From positions 17,563,961 through 17,627,960 of the forward strand of contig CM032668.1 of assembly GCA_019095985.1 (NCBI GenBank): 64,000 nt of DNA, in the 5' to 3' direction. Position 1 is the first letter of the stretch. Each line of letters begins with the position of its first letter. This document shows, in pieces, positions 47,317 through 59,008 of the stretch. This DNA is from Streblospio benedicti. Lineage: Eukaryota > Annelida > Polychaeta > Spionida > Spionidae. Below the pieces are notes generated by a model. It was not told the DNA's origin and did not search any database. It was given only the letters and a program-made list of their open reading frames with translations. The translations under genes and the position numbers were made by a program.

Positions 47317-50300
47317 GGGGTGGGGGCACACAACCCGGCCACACAGTCTTGAATTTTAAAACTGGTGTTGTAGCCATTGTTAAGCTAGGGTCACACAGTG
47401 CTGAATATTAAAGCAGAATGAGTAACATTATTGTTGATAATTGGTATATTGTCTCTTCACAGGTGTGTTTAAAAAATGAAGGATCACGTTTCCCGCGTTA
47501 TTCTCATCTAAACATTTGGTTGTACGTTGAAAAAAGCTGTGGGTAGTAGTAAAAGGTGTCTGTCACCGGCTTTGATCAGCCTGGTGAATTCAGACCATTG
47601 GGTTGTTTAATGCACAGAAACCTTATTCAGTAAGATGGCCATTCATATAGAAAATGTGCAGGAGTTAAACAGTTGATGTTGATGTTTTGTGAAAAAACAT
47701 TTCATTAGAAAAAAATAAACAACTATAAAAGGTCATCTTCATCTGTTCATCTAACAAAGTTTATCGAATGGATAAAGGTGCAAAGAAAACATGCAATGTT
47801 TGGAGGCTTCCTATTGTAGCTGACTCTGGATGTCTCTCACCTGTGAGTGCTGCCACTTCAGGGGTGTTTTTGTTGGTCAAAAGCAAATATTATGACCAGT
47901 TGGCTGAAACGAAGATGAACTTTTTCAAAGCCATTCAAACTAGATGTATGATTATGTTATAGAGTCAGATACAGGAGATAATAAGTGTTTTGTCACACAA
48001 CATAGAGGAGGAATTCTCCAAAGACATAACGTTCAGACTTGACAAATACAGGGTCAGGTGATAAAACAAGCATGGAAGCCTTAAAGTCGGTGATGCATGT
48101 CTTAGTGAAATGAAAAACAAGGCTGAATTCTGGTGGCAAGTGGTCATTATTGCACATGAATCTGTCAGGTGACCAAGATATCAGCGTCATGTGATTTGTG
48201 TCATGATTTCAAGGCTGGTCATTCTATGGGGTCATTCTATGGGGTCAGTGGTCAAAACTAACCATCAGGGGCGACATGGTATCACTGACCAGCATTGGTT
48301 ATTCAATATCACTGACCTCGATTTCAGAAGGAAATGCCCATTAAAACCACAATGACCACCTGGTGGGGCTAAAAACACTACATTAACCAGGAGCACTGAC
48401 CGGTCACTCTCATGTGGTCAGTCTTGACCGGTCAGTCCTTGTTTCTGACCGCAAGGTTGATGTGGCTCTATGGATGTAACCCCAGCATGACAGGCGCCTG
48501 GCCTCTGTGGGTTTTATTGTGATGATACAAATTCTATACTGCTACTTTTGTTTCCTTAGACACTTATTCTGTAAATTCTTGGAACTGATTTACTGTAAAA
48601 GAAGTGGTCTTTTTGCGTAGTGCACATCGGCTTATTTTTTTATTTGCATAAAGTTTATAGTAGAATTTGTTCAGTTTAGAACCCAATACATTAACAATCT
48701 TTTACATTTACATCATACTGGAAGACATAATTATATAAACATTGAAGTCATGCATTTTAATTGATTGCATTTAAATTCTGCGCGTTTCACCGAGGCGGTG
48801 TGTGCTGTGTTATTATTACGCTGCACTTGGCACAACACAACGCGTATTTACACATTCATTATCTCTGTGTGATGTAAAATACAAGTCATTGAATGACCAT
48901 AATTGTGTAATTATCTTTATCTGCGAGTTTGCCTTGGTGTAAATCTGAGACAAACTGTGTCATCAGCAGTACATTAGGGAGACGTTTGGGGATTAGCGGG
49001 GGTTATGGGACCTTTGTTGGGGCTACCTAGAGGGGCTTGTGTTATTTTTGGGTTGTTTTTTTGGGGTGGGGTGGGGGGGAGGAAATTAAGAAAGTGGGAT
49101 GTGGGGAAAAAAGACGCAAAAAAGAGGGTTGTACGTGGGATTTCAAGGAAGTGCCAGTGGGATGTGGAAAAACCGCTTAAAACTTGTGGGATGTGGGGAA
49201 AAAGCCCTCCAAAATTAGGGGTGTGGGATTTCGTGCATGATGATAGAAGATCACAGCCTCTCCTGTCATTTGTACTTAGGACTTCTATTCGACGCCCATT
49301 TATGTTCTAAGTACAAATGACTGGACCTAGTTTCCGCGATTGAAAGACATTTTCCCAAGCTCCAGTTTAATGTTGCTGTAAGACCATGTCACTTGGTGCA
49401 GACATTGGCAGAGAGTGCGTTGTGAAAGTAGAAGTTTACAGCATGAAGTTCAGTGTCCTAGCAATGGCCTCCAATACAGCAAAAGCTTATTCATTTCATG
49501 ATTATTGAAATCATTTTTAATCTAATCTGCTTTTACGGTGTTGCGATGTTCAAACATTGTCATCAGTTCACACGTTTTTCACAATGACACATTTTCAGCC
49601 ACCAAAAGAGATTTTTCCAGCCTGGGGCCGGTATTTGGCATATTAATAGCGTTAGTGTAGTTGTGTCCGTGTTCGGCCCTCGAGGGGATGACTGAAGCAG
49701 GTGGAAAACAGTGATTATAGTGGTCAGTGTGTAACATGCTTTGTAACTCACAAGAGCTGTGTTGTAATGTTACCCTGTGGTTACGTGTGGCTTGTGGAGA
49801 TATTAGTGGGCAGTGACTTTGATACGATTCAAACAGTTCAAGACGTTATATTGTGGCCCTATGATTTCCTAAGGTGCTGCAGCAGTTGAATTTATAGTTT
49901 AATCATGTTACAGTAGCCTTGTGGTTATACATGGTTTGTAGAGTAATAAGTGACTGAAGGAACCCAAGATGAGAGAAGTGTTCATTCTTTCACACTCAAA
50001 TAGTTAAAAAAACTTATATTGGGATGCTGATTTCTTAAGACCAGTTGAATTTATAGTTTAACCATTAGATTGGATCAGTGTACTTTAGTAAAGCATCACA
50101 ACAGCGGACAACATTGTCAACAAGCATGAAATATATTGTGGCCAGCAACGTGAATGTTGCTTCACACATGGTGTGCATTTTGTTGACTTGAGCTCTGGTT
50201 GTTGGTTACTTTCTGCTGGTACAGTGGTCATATGTCCAGTTTATTGGATTAAGCAATACATGTGATTATCAGATATGCCATTAAGTGATGTTGTCTGTAC

Positions 50301-51549
50301 AGGACAAGCAGAGTTGCCAAAGTCTAGAAGCAGCATCACCGTCTGTACATGGTAGGTTTATATACACGGCTTGTGCCAAACACACGGTAATCACCCATTA
50401 TTGCCTTAATGGCTGATAAGTAGCATAACACGTACAGAGAAAACCGCCTGAGAAAAGTGCCTCTTGAACATAATGGTGAGGTTTAGAGACCAACCGATTC
50501 ACAGGTCATGAATACAAGGATGAAGGACAGTTAAATGTTTTACTTTTGTATATTTTTGATTTGGCTACGTAATAAGGACTTCCTTCTGGCCCAATGCAGA
50601 CTTGTTTCTGACAAGTCCGGCTGATTTCAGCTACATGGTGGGGCTCTGAGTTATCTATAGCTGTGTGTCTGTGTCATACCCGTCTTTCAATGTCCACAGT
50701 TTGACGCGTTGTTCAGTGTTTGTCAGGCCGACTCTTGTTCCTTGTGGTCCGTGAGCTCAGGCTGGTAAGGCCATGTCCTCACCACTTTTTTCCTTATAGA
50801 ATCCTTACATTGATAAACAAAATGCCCAAATCTGTTCCATCAATGACTATTGTGTGTGCCGGGGCCCAAGGGGGCGGTGGGGTTTCTTCTGTACATACTG
50901 TTTTGAAGGAATGTGAACCGATATCATATATTTAAACTTTAAAGACTTCCATTTTTATTTTCTTCTAACATGAGTCAACAAAATTACATGATTATAACTA
51001 GTGACCAAATTTAGAATCTAGCTTGCTTGAATGTTTCGGAGATAAGGTATATAAAATAATAACGCAATCAAAGACACCACATCCTCACAATCCACAGAAG
51101 AAACCCAGCCTATATGTATTTTAATATTAACATAATGTATATAATATGAACATAACAAATTTGTTACAAAAAGTACCCGGTAAACATATAACACAATTGC
51201 CCCAATTTCCCACACAATCACAAATAAGCTCAGTAAAGATTTAACACAATGGCTCCGATTTCCCACACAAACACAAATAAGCTCATCAACACATACGTAT
51301 TACACCGATCCTCCACCCAAGTGACCCGCTTTTTTCACCTTCTAGACAGCACCCTTGACTAGCATTTTTGACTAAAACCGCTCTTTTGACCCAGAAACCC
51401 AGCACTTTAGCACTTTTACAGTAAAACTGCTGATTGAATGCCTTGAGCCTTGATAAAAACATGAATTGTCTACAACTGTTACCAGTGTTTTTAACCCTGC
51501 GCGGGCTGATTTGTGTCTGTCACTGAGCTGACGTGTTTTGTGGTTCCAG
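47317..51549. other. Large host intron
   Basis: At 49050-49230 there is a G-rich stretch with repeated GGGATGTGGGGAAAA-like units, followed by an inverted pair ACTTAGGACTTC... / TCTAAGTACAAATGA at 49260-49325. The 45-bp candidate at 50302 was rejected on phase. No other exon. Confidence 0.5.
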
Positions 51550-51624
51550 GAGAAGGACCGGCGCATTGAGCTGCTTGCTCACAGGAGGAAAACTCAGCGG
51601 CACGCCAAACACACGCAGCACAAG
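51550..51624 (+). CDS. Host gene exon: highly basic helix
   Basis: GTGGTTCCAG precedes the exon and CACAAG|GTACGT follows it. It encodes 25 codons, phase 0 in and out: EKDRRIELLAHRRKTQRHAK then HTQHK. It begins as coiled coil (EKDRRIELL) and becomes a His/Arg/Lys-rich stretch. The donor is followed within 20 bp by a CA microsatellite. Confidence 0.75.
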
Positions 51625-51657
51625 GTACGTCAGATCGACAGACACACAGACAGAGAG

Positions 51658-51727
51658 AGAGACACACACACACACACACACAGAGACAGACACAGACACA
51701 GACACACACACACACACACACACACAG
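51658..51727. repeat. (CA)n microsatellite
   Basis: ACACAC and ACAGAC tracts cover about 70 bp. Open frames across it are repeat artefacts. Confidence 0.9.
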
Positions 51728-52176
51728 AGTGTGATTGAGCCATTGAGCTCAAACTTGAACTGAGTAGATGAAAAACTTGAGTTCTCAGAGGGAGTTTTTA
51801 TATAAAGTATACCATGGAGGCAAAATGGGAAATGGCTTTTGTTCGAGTTTTCCCAAATGTGATTGAGCAAAAAACAAACGTATGTGGACAGCACACTCAC
51901 GGACACTAACTAGTCACATATACAGCAGACTTAATGCAATACTTTTTATCATTTAGATAATGCATCTTTTTTAATTCTGCTTTCTAAAATTTTAATTCAA
52001 ATGCTAATCATTTGCAATTACAATTTGTTTCTATCTCTATATATTGCTTCTGGATCTGTAACTGTAATGCTGACAATGGTTATGATATTGTCGGTGATTA
52101 CCATTGGTGGGTCATACAACAATTAGTGTTAGATATTTAAGTATGTGTATATTTTTACTGAACAGTATATAGCACT

Positions 52177-52340
52177 ATATGTAGTTATTTAAACATCAAA
52201 ATGTATTCATTTGTTAATCTAAATTTCAAATCTATAGATTCATCAAAAATCCAAATATAAAAAAAAAATCATAATGCGTCTATAGATGCGAAATTTAAAT
52301 TAACAAATGAATACATTTTGATGTTGAGATAACTACATAT
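52177..52340. repeat. Foldback, AT-rich arms
   Basis: The arms TATATGTAGTTATTTAAACA... and the complement ending ATAACTACATAT pair over about 70 bp. The shared core is AACAAATGAATACATTTTGA. The loop is A-rich. No coding content. Confidence 0.8.
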
Positions 52341-52400
52341 ACCAGTAAAATATACCAGAGTTTGCATACTTAAATGACCTTTTATGTTACATACCTAATC

Positions 52401-52534
52401 ATAGGCAGATCCAGGGGCTGCACCTTTTCCCACCAAAATACTTCATTTTCATTGGGTTTTTCATGAAATCCCGTAAGTGCGCCCCCTCTTTTCCTTAAGT
52501 GCGCCCCCCTTTTCCGAGAACCTGGATCTGCCTA
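52401..52534. mobile_element. MITE, GGCAGATCCAGG family, best-preserved termini
   Basis: ATAGGCAGATCCAGG at the left and CCTGGATCTGCCTAT at the right are perfect 15-bp inverted repeats. The interior repeats AAGTGCGCCCCC twice. It ends 48 bp before a host exon. Confidence 0.8.
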
Positions 52535-52582
52535 TGCTAATAAACAGAACTTTGAGTATTAGAGCATTAGTTTGTGTGTCAG

Positions 52583-52627
52583 GTCGTGCGATTCGAGCTG
52601 CCACACAACGACTCAGACAAACCCGGG
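52583..52627 (+). CDS. Host gene small exon
   Basis: TTTGTGTGTCAG precedes the exon and CCCGGG|GTAAGA follows it. It encodes 15 codons, phase 0 in and out: VVRFELPHNDSDKPG. It is short, but the splice sites are good, GC is raised, and the phase fits both 51624 and 62225. Confidence 0.6.
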
Positions 52628-54373
52628 GTAAGAACCGCATGCACGAATGTTTAAAAGTGTGCGCCCGCTAACACGTGTGCATCGTGATCAGCTGCATTTT
52701 GCCATTGGAAAGTGAATATTTTGTTCTGAAAATACAACATGCTGCAATATTTTTTCAGAAAGAAATGTACAAGCTCTTGTTGAAAGTTTGTAGATCAGCT
52801 TTACTAGTGGAATGGATTGTGGAGAGTTCACTTGAAAGATGCACATTAATCAAATGAACTGTGAAGTTTGGTCGCCTCTAGTATTACACTAAACCCCTAA
52901 AAACTAAACAATAATAATTACTTGCACTTTTAAGGATTCTACTAAGCTTTTTGTATCATATTAATGTTGTGCCCTATTTTTATCGAAATCAATTTGAACT
53001 TCTATCTGAGAATCTCCTTTTTTTCTGGATCATCACAATACTGTTGGCTGCTGTATGAATATTGCCTCATCCACTGTTCTCTCATAATTTCCTATCAAAT
53101 ACAAAATTCTCAATCTGTCCCTTTTATTTACAAAATATTTCATTTTTAAATATTTAGATATTGTCGCAATATATGAACTTGATGGAAATGGCTGTTTTTT
53201 TATAATAAAAAGTTTAATTGTTGTAATTTCTTTGTACATATGCCACATTTGCCGTGTGATCTGTTTTACTGTGTGTTTGTGATTGTGTGTTAATCTAATA
53301 GCAGTAATATCCTCATATATCATCAGTTTTCGCCCGAGGCCGTTTAGTGATACAGAAACAGCATGAAACGTGCACAGAAATGGTCAATGACGGTCATTGT
53401 GCAGTGCAAAATCATAAACCGAGTCCTTTTGGACCAAGCAGAATCTATAGATTGAAGATTTCATTAAGATGTTGAAGAAGGTCATCGAAAATCTCATCAG
53501 ACTTGAAACTTATGGTTGCAGTAGGTATTTGTGGAAGGAAATACCAGCTACATGTATTCCAGAGATAATTCTGAAAACAGATTCATGTTTTAATAATTTT
53601 ATTACTTTTTTATTGTCTTTTTATCTATTATATTTCTCAATGATATTCAGATTCTATTTACATACCTTTTGTGAAAAGTTCTTACGTTTTAAAACTGAAT
53701 TGATAGAAGATGATAGTATTACAATTTACATTAAATAGATGGAAATTATGATATGAAAGTAACAATATAACAATATCATTGTAAGAAAATATATATAGCC
53801 TAAGTGTAACCATTGTCTTTGGTCGACATATTTATATAACATTTCAAATCTATGTTGACACATAACAAGAAAGTTTCTTACAATGATGCTGTGACCATAA
53901 ATATTTTGAATTTTGTATTTTAGTCTACTGAAACTAAACAGGACAGTCAGATACTACACCGGACAGTCAGCTGCCAGAAACCACAATGTCCACATCAATA
54001 TCACAAACTCCAGCTTTTTCTATCACATGCCCCAGCTTTTTCCATACTAAATGCAATCGACTCGCCATCTCCAAAATGTCAACAGCGGAATTCCAACTGA
54101 TCCCAATCTCTTCACGAATCCAGATTCCATACATCTTTTTGTGCGTAATTGAAGTCACATAAAAAGTCACCAGTATATCAGCTAGACAGGTGACGCTTAT
54201 ATAGCTGCCAGCATCCTAGTCAAATCTCCTCTACCTCTCTATCAAAACTAAGGCATTATGGGGGAAAAAGGTCACAAGAAAATGACCGAAAGCTTCAAAT
54301 GAGCTTTCACTAAAAAAACCTAGTCAATAGTAACACAAAAGTCTGAATGAAAACTTGACCCCCTGACCGCCTC
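52628..54373. other. Host intron and 3' flank of the antisense Ly6-type gene
   Basis: AT-rich. The 3' UTR of the antisense gene should lie at the right end. I could not choose its poly(A) site. No exon recognised. Confidence 0.5.
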
Positions 54374-54561
54374 TCACATGAGCAGCAGCCAGCTGAGTAC
54401 TGCGACCCCGGCGCTGACCCCGGCCTGACCCCGTGACCCCGCCGCGACCCCGCCACTGTTCTGCTGCCGCGCCCGCCAGTTTCGCAGCACCCGCTCAAAG
54501 TTCTTCCGCGCCGGTTTCTCCGACTTGCCACCGCCACCGCTAGCCGTGTTGAAGCCTTTAC
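54374..54561 (-). CDS. uPAR/Ly6-domain GPI-anchored protein, exon 6 (C-terminus)
   Basis: ATTCCATCAG (minus strand) precedes the exon. Its first two bases complete the Gly codon split after 55192. It encodes a Gly/Ser/Lys-rich stalk (KGFNTASGGGGKSEKPARKN, then FERVLRNWRARQQ) and a C-terminal hydrophobic tail, AGVAVLSWLLLM, right before the stop TGA. A small-residue region (GQAGVSAG) followed by about 12 hydrophobic residues and no cytoplasmic tail is the standard GPI-anchor signal. It is the last exon of the gene that starts at 60287. Confidence 0.88.
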
Positions 54562-55191
54562 CTGATGGAATGGATTCATTGTCGATTATAGCCATTGAAA
54601 ATAGGAGGTGGTCTTGACATGCACAAAGCTCATGAGATGATATGCATTGTTATGATAGTTAACAAGGTGAAAGTTGGTTATTTACACGGAATTCATGAAA
54701 ATCTTTGAGTATCTTTGACGAAGTCAAACATATGTTTGAACATAATTTTGTCAACTTCATTATCTTTTGTCCTATTTATTAGAATATTGATGTAGGATAT
54801 GATATTTCTATTGTTTTGATAATTTTCTATACGGGTTCGAGCAGCTGAAACCATCAAGCAATTCCGGTCTTTGGGCTGCATGGGGGGGACAATATAGAAC
54901 TGAAAAGTGTCCCCAGGGGGACAAACCAGTGTTTAAAAGTCCCATTTGGGACCGTTTGGGTCCATGTAGAATACTGGAAAAACACTGGAATGCCACTGTC
55001 TATATATTGGCTTTGTCATGCTATTATTGATCTTATAGCAGCAAATAGCAAACAGCTCCAAGCAGTCTATTTTGGAGCTGATGGAATATTGATCTGTAAT
55101 TGTGCATTCAATAGTAATAAGAATGTTTTAAATGGACCATAATGGTCAAAATCAATATTTGTGTCCTCTATAGCCACATATCAGCCCTTAC

Positions 55192-55369
55192 CGGGGGCAT
55201 GTGGTTTCTCCTCGCGCGCGCACTTGTGGCTGTTTTTGGGTTCTCCGTCGCCGTGGTTACAGCGGTCGCTGCAGCACGTCATCAGGCAGTCGTTGAAGTA
55301 CGTCTCGTCGCGGCACTCGTTCTCCATGTGGGACATGTCGTCACAGCCCCGCGAGAACGAGCGGATCAC
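55192..55369 (-). CDS. uPAR/Ly6-domain protein, exon 5 (end of domain 2)
   Basis: CTTTACCCCAG precedes the exon and CCCCCG|GTAAGG follows it. It encodes VIRSFSRGCDDMSHMENECR, a middle segment ending CLMTCCSDRCN, and a Lys/Glu-rich stretch. The CC-x2-D/R-x-CN ending is the hallmark C-terminal motif of the three-finger Ly6/uPAR fold. Entry is phase 0 and exit phase 1. The acceptor region is copied twice more just upstream (55382-55500). RGCDxxS matches the same point in exon 2, which shows that the two domains are internal duplicates. Confidence 0.92.
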
Positions 55370-55500
55370 CTGGGGTAAAGTGTAAGGAACAGTCAGACAT
55401 GTTGTCACAGAGAGAACGAGCGGATCACCTGGGGGAAAGTGTAAGGACAGTCAGACATGTCGTCACAGCCCCACGAGAATGAACGGATCACCTGGGGGAA
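55313..55500. repeat. Three tandem copies of the Ly6 exon-5 acceptor region
   Basis: The phrase ACATGT(C/T)GTCACAG...GAGAA(C/T)GA(G/A)CGGATCACCTGGGG occurs at 55333-55375, 55399-55438 and 55453-55497. Each includes the complement of the 3' splice site (CACCTGGGG on the plus strand). Only the first belongs to the intact exon; the others start with the same coding letters but are cut short. Confidence 0.85.
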
Positions 55501-56440
55501 AGAGGACTAAGAACCATTTAAAAAAGACATTTGATATGAAAGAGAATATGATCATTTTGCAACGTAGATGCAATGGTGTATTGTTGTTAAGCTCAGTTAT
55601 GAGGTCTGGAGACCAGGCGTATGGCTGCATCACCTGGGAGAAAGAAGTCTCGGAACTGATGAACCGCAAATGTTTGATATATAAAGAAACAGTTAAGCCA
55701 TTATATTAACTAGTCCGATATTCTGGAAGCTTAAAGGAAAAGAGGACTCTAAATTCTACTGAGCACATGTGTTTTTGGCTGACACTCCATGTAAATGTTT
55801 AAGATATCAGAGGTATGTGCCATATCTATGCATGAGCATAAGGAAAAAGCCCAATCTTGCAATGGATCAGCCAATTAAGCAAAATTGTAATATGTGGAAT
55901 CTAACAACTGATTGAACTACTGGAGATTCCGCAGTCTAACATGTGACATCCACCGCTACATGGGAACAACCAACGCAAAACTGGATATGATGATCACCTT
56001 ATTTCCCTTGTTGTAATGGCTCTACATGCAAGCACATGCATTTTTTGGTTGACGTTTAATGCATATTGTCAAGAGAGGTACATGTGAAGAACAAGAAAGA
56101 CACCTTGTTGGCCTTGTCGTACTATAAGGGTAATGGTGTGTATTAGTGTTGAGATAACACTAGCTTGCACGAGTGGTGTCTAAGCCTGCTCGAGTGAGCG
56201 TTAGCGAAGAGAGAGAACTAACGCTCACTCGAGCAGGCTTAGACATCACAGGTGCATAATTAGTTTTATCTCAACACTAAAACAGACCATTGCCTTTTTA
56301 TCTCCCCAGTTTAACGGAATTATCTGACTTGATCGTGTTTATCGTTCACAAAGTAGGGAGATAACCTGATCTCCTATGGCTCTTAACCAATCAGAATCGA
56401 TAATGAACGGCAAACTGGGGAGAATGACTGTTACTCTCAC
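55501..56440. other. Intron of the Ly6-type gene
   Basis: Non-coding, with a foldback at 56142-56280. Confidence 0.6.
56142..56280. repeat. Foldback with long GC-balanced arms
   Basis: TTAGTGTTGAGATAA...GCCTGCTCGAGTGAGCGTTA pairs with TAACGCTCACTCGAGCAGGC...TTATCTCAACACTAA. The short loop is GCGAAGAGAGAGAAC. The core arms (AAGCCTGCTCGAGTGAGCGT) are perfect. Confidence 0.85.
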
Positions 56441-56641
56441 CTTATTCGCCTTGTCGTATTGACTCTGCACGTAGCATGTGCGTGTGGGCGGGCACTTGAT
56501 GGTGCCGAGTTTTGCGGGGTCGGTGACGCAGCTGGCGTCCCCGTGGGGATTGTAGCTGTACTGACACAGGTAGCACTCAATCATCTCTTCCTCCTTGAAG
56601 GTCCGCCATGGCGGGGGGGCAGGGGAGGCGCCAGGACCCGC
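56441..56641 (-). CDS. uPAR/Ly6-domain protein, exon 4 (start of domain 2)
   Basis: CATTGCCTCCAG precedes the exon and AATAAG|GTGAGA follows it. It encodes 67 codons, phase 0 in and out: a Pro/Ala linker (AGPGASPAPPPW), then MIECYLCQYSYNPHG with the CxxC that opens a Ly6 domain, and CVTDPAKLGTIKCPPTRTCY with further conserved cysteines. It continues directly into exon 5. Confidence 0.93.
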
Positions 56642-57521
56642 CTGGAGGCAATGATGGGAGGAAATGATCACCTCGGAGGCACAGCCATTTAGTTATGTGT
56701 CTTCTTGTTTCTAATTATCGCTATTATATCCAAACACAAACTATTAAAACAAAATATTTTATTTAAATTTCGAGTACATATACTCCTTGTCAAAGATCCA
56801 AATACATTTGTACTGACTTTGTAAACAAGAAGAAATGAAACTATATGCTATGTACCTAATCAACAGAACATTGCATTTAGTTGTGATACCACCAGATCTC
56901 ATGATTCAATTACTGTTACTGCCACATAACAAAAATCCAATAAGGGGAGTTAACTTCTGGACGACCAGTGCCAAAAGCTTTTACTGGAAAAGTAGTGTCG
57001 TTTCTGTAAACGTCTGAATGACCATTTACTCATTTGACACTCAATCTGTTGTTATTTGATTGTTCATTTCTCAACTGATAACTGTTTGGAAGCCTGTATA
57101 CAGTAGGAGGTGATTGCAGCCCGCTGTACCCTACAAGATTCTTCTGTTTGACTCTCGCTATCAAATCCTACCGTTTTCGTTTAATCATAATTAATAATAA
57201 TTAATAATAATAATTATTCAGTATTCATTTGCAACAGTACAATCAGTTGAACATATACATAGTATTTACATATAGTATTCAGAGGACTACAAACCACTTC
57301 AGGTCATAGGCATCCTTTTCACACCCTTTTCAACTCGACGGGGAGCATACAGCTCATCGCAGCTATTGAAGCGCTGACGTGCTATTTACTTGTCAGACCT
57401 GTACCTATTTAACGTGTAGGTGCCACGGAGCAGTGTGCAACCTGTTAGAGGTAAGTTTGCTCAACACTCACCACCAGACTTAATCAGCCCTTGTATGGTT
57501 GTACCATGTGCTTGTCCTCAC
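56642..57521. other. Intron of the Ly6-type gene
   Basis: AT-rich. At 57183-57215 there is a short TTAATAA repeat. Nothing else seen. Confidence 0.5.
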
Positions 57522-57587
57522 CTTGACTTGCAGGACGGGCGTGGAGTTGTAGTCGTCCCCATTACACAGGTCAGCATCGTCACACAC
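57522..57587 (-). CDS. uPAR/Ly6-domain protein, exon 3 (end of domain 1)
   Basis: TGTTCTAG precedes the exon and GTCAAG|GTGAGG follows it. It encodes 22 codons, phase 0 in and out: VCDDADLCNGDDYNSTPVLQ then VK. C-x2-A-DLCN is the conserved end of a Ly6/uPAR domain. NST is a possible N-glycosylation sequon. Confidence 0.9.
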
Positions 57588-58142
57588 CTAGAACAACACA
57601 GCAAACTGAAAACTCGACATCAATCCATCAAGCTCCGTACGTTCAGCGGTTTCACTGCTTTATCATCCACACGGCCTTTACAAGTCCATGCTCGTTATCA
57701 ACTAAGCCACATAATGAGCAACTCTGATGGTTTTCTGGTAGAAGCCCCCTTCTTGACTCATAGTGACTAGTCCCTGAGATGGTCACATAGAAGGGACTTT
57801 TTAGTGCTCAAGGTTTATGAGTTGTTTCTTATGTAAAATTGTCTGCTGGATTCAAATATGCTGGTCCCAAAAGTCAAAGCCTGTACGTTATTCCGCAAAT
57901 TAGGTTTGGTCACAGGTTTTGTCACATTTTTTGAAACTCACCTCTCCACTATTATCTCAATGGAAATAGGTTTTAAACTTTTATAGATGTATTTTAATGC
58001 ATAGGTTTGACACGTTAAAGGTCAGAGCATGCGAGAAAATGCATTTTGTCAAGATGATTATTATCACTGCTGTATTGGTCAAAAAGTGAAAACATATAGC
58101 ATAGGTCAGACACTTTGAGCAAGTGCAGAAAGTTATATAGTA
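57588..58142. other. Intron of the Ly6-type gene
   Basis: No other feature recognised. Confidence 0.5.
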
Positions 58143-58354
58143 CTGTCACCGTATAAGGACCACAGTTATTTCCGTAAAAGTATGCAAGAAATTTCTATAG
58201 TTGGGCAAAAATTCGGCAATAGACGTGTTACGCTGTTTACCGGTATTTCGGTTCGCTGATTAACAGTAATTTCTGGAAATTACCCGTATAACGCGAAAAC
58301 TGGTTGAGTTCAATGGAATTTTCTATAATTACTGTGGTCCTTATACGGTGACAG
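58143..58354. mobile_element. Tc1/mariner-type MITE with 26-bp perfect termini
   Basis: CTGTCACCGTATAAGGACCA... and its complement ending TATACGGTGACAG form the termini, flanked on both sides by TA, the target of Tc1/mariner elements. It is 212 bp with no coding capacity. It lies 22 bp downstream of the exon-2 donor of the Ly6-type gene. Confidence 0.8.
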
Positions 58355-58376
58355 TAGTGTATATTCCACGACGCAC

Positions 58377-58508
58377 CTGTACACATGTCTCGTATGCTCC
58401 GGTGGGTTCTGTGGAGCAGCCGGCGGTGCGACTCGTGTAGTCACAGCCCCGACTCAGCGTGTACACTGTCCCCATGGCAACCGTCACCGTCCGCGTCGTG
58501 TAGCACGT
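58377..58508 (-). CDS. uPAR/Ly6-domain protein, exon 2 (middle of domain 1)
   Basis: CTTTCAG precedes the exon and GTACAG|GTGCGT follows it. It encodes 44 codons, phase 0 in and out: TCYTTRTVTVAMGTVYTLSR, then GCDYTSRTAGCSTEPTGAYE and TCVQ. Alternating beta-strand-like Thr/Val residues and spaced cysteines fit finger 2 and 3 of the three-finger fold. Confidence 0.92.
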
Positions 58509-58679
58509 CTGAAAGTAGCAAAAATGTGATTGGGGATACGCCCTAGTTCTTGAGCGTGAATTGTGAAGTGTCTGTATTTAAGTGTGTGAATTGTGATGGA
58601 ATCTTATCATCGGTGACTGGTGATCTGCTCACTATAAGGAAAAAAATGTTGGTGAATGGATTTTGATGAAGGCTACATA

Positions 58680-59008
58680 CACCCCTAAGGATATCTTGGA
58701 CTGATAAGATCAATAATGAAGAAGTATTGAGAAAAATTAATATTAAAAACAGGTTGCTTAACACCAGAAATACAAAGAAACTAACGTATTTTGGCCATAT
58801 CACCAGGCAGAATGGAGATTCTCTAGAAAAAATAGTGCTAGATGGGAAAGTTAATGGAAGAAGGGGGCGTGGAAGACCAAGAATATCATGGTCAAATAAT
58901 GTGTCAAAATGGACAGGGCTAAGTTACCATCACGCAGTCAGACAAGCTCAGGAAAGAAATGTATGGAGGACCATTGCATCTAACCCTTATAAAGAGGACG
59001 GAACATGA
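58680..59008 (+). mobile_element. LINE 3'-end fragment (C-terminal part of reverse-transcriptase ORF)
   Basis: The plus strand encodes EEVLRKINIKNRLLNTRN, then KKLTYFGHITRQNGDSLEK, GRRGRGRPRISWSNNVSKW and RNVWRTIASN before a TGA. The order TYFGHI-R-x-LEK-I-x-GKV-GRRGRGRPR-W-x-D-WTGLS is the familiar end of LINE ORF2 in many invertebrates. Upstream, the same frame starts RISWTDKINNEEVL. It is 5'-truncated, lacks the polymerase core, and sits in the intron between exons 1 and 2 of the Ly6-type gene, opposite in strand. Confidence 0.88.

Noticed and set aside
49005-49310. 101-codon Lys/Gly-rich open frame
   Set aside because: Produced by G-rich repeated units (GGGATGTGGGGAAAA-like). No start context or splice sites.
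50302-50346. Candidate host exon between TGTACAG and CATG|GTAGGT
   Set aside because: It exits in phase 1 while the next exon (51550) needs phase 0, and its composition is not distinctive.
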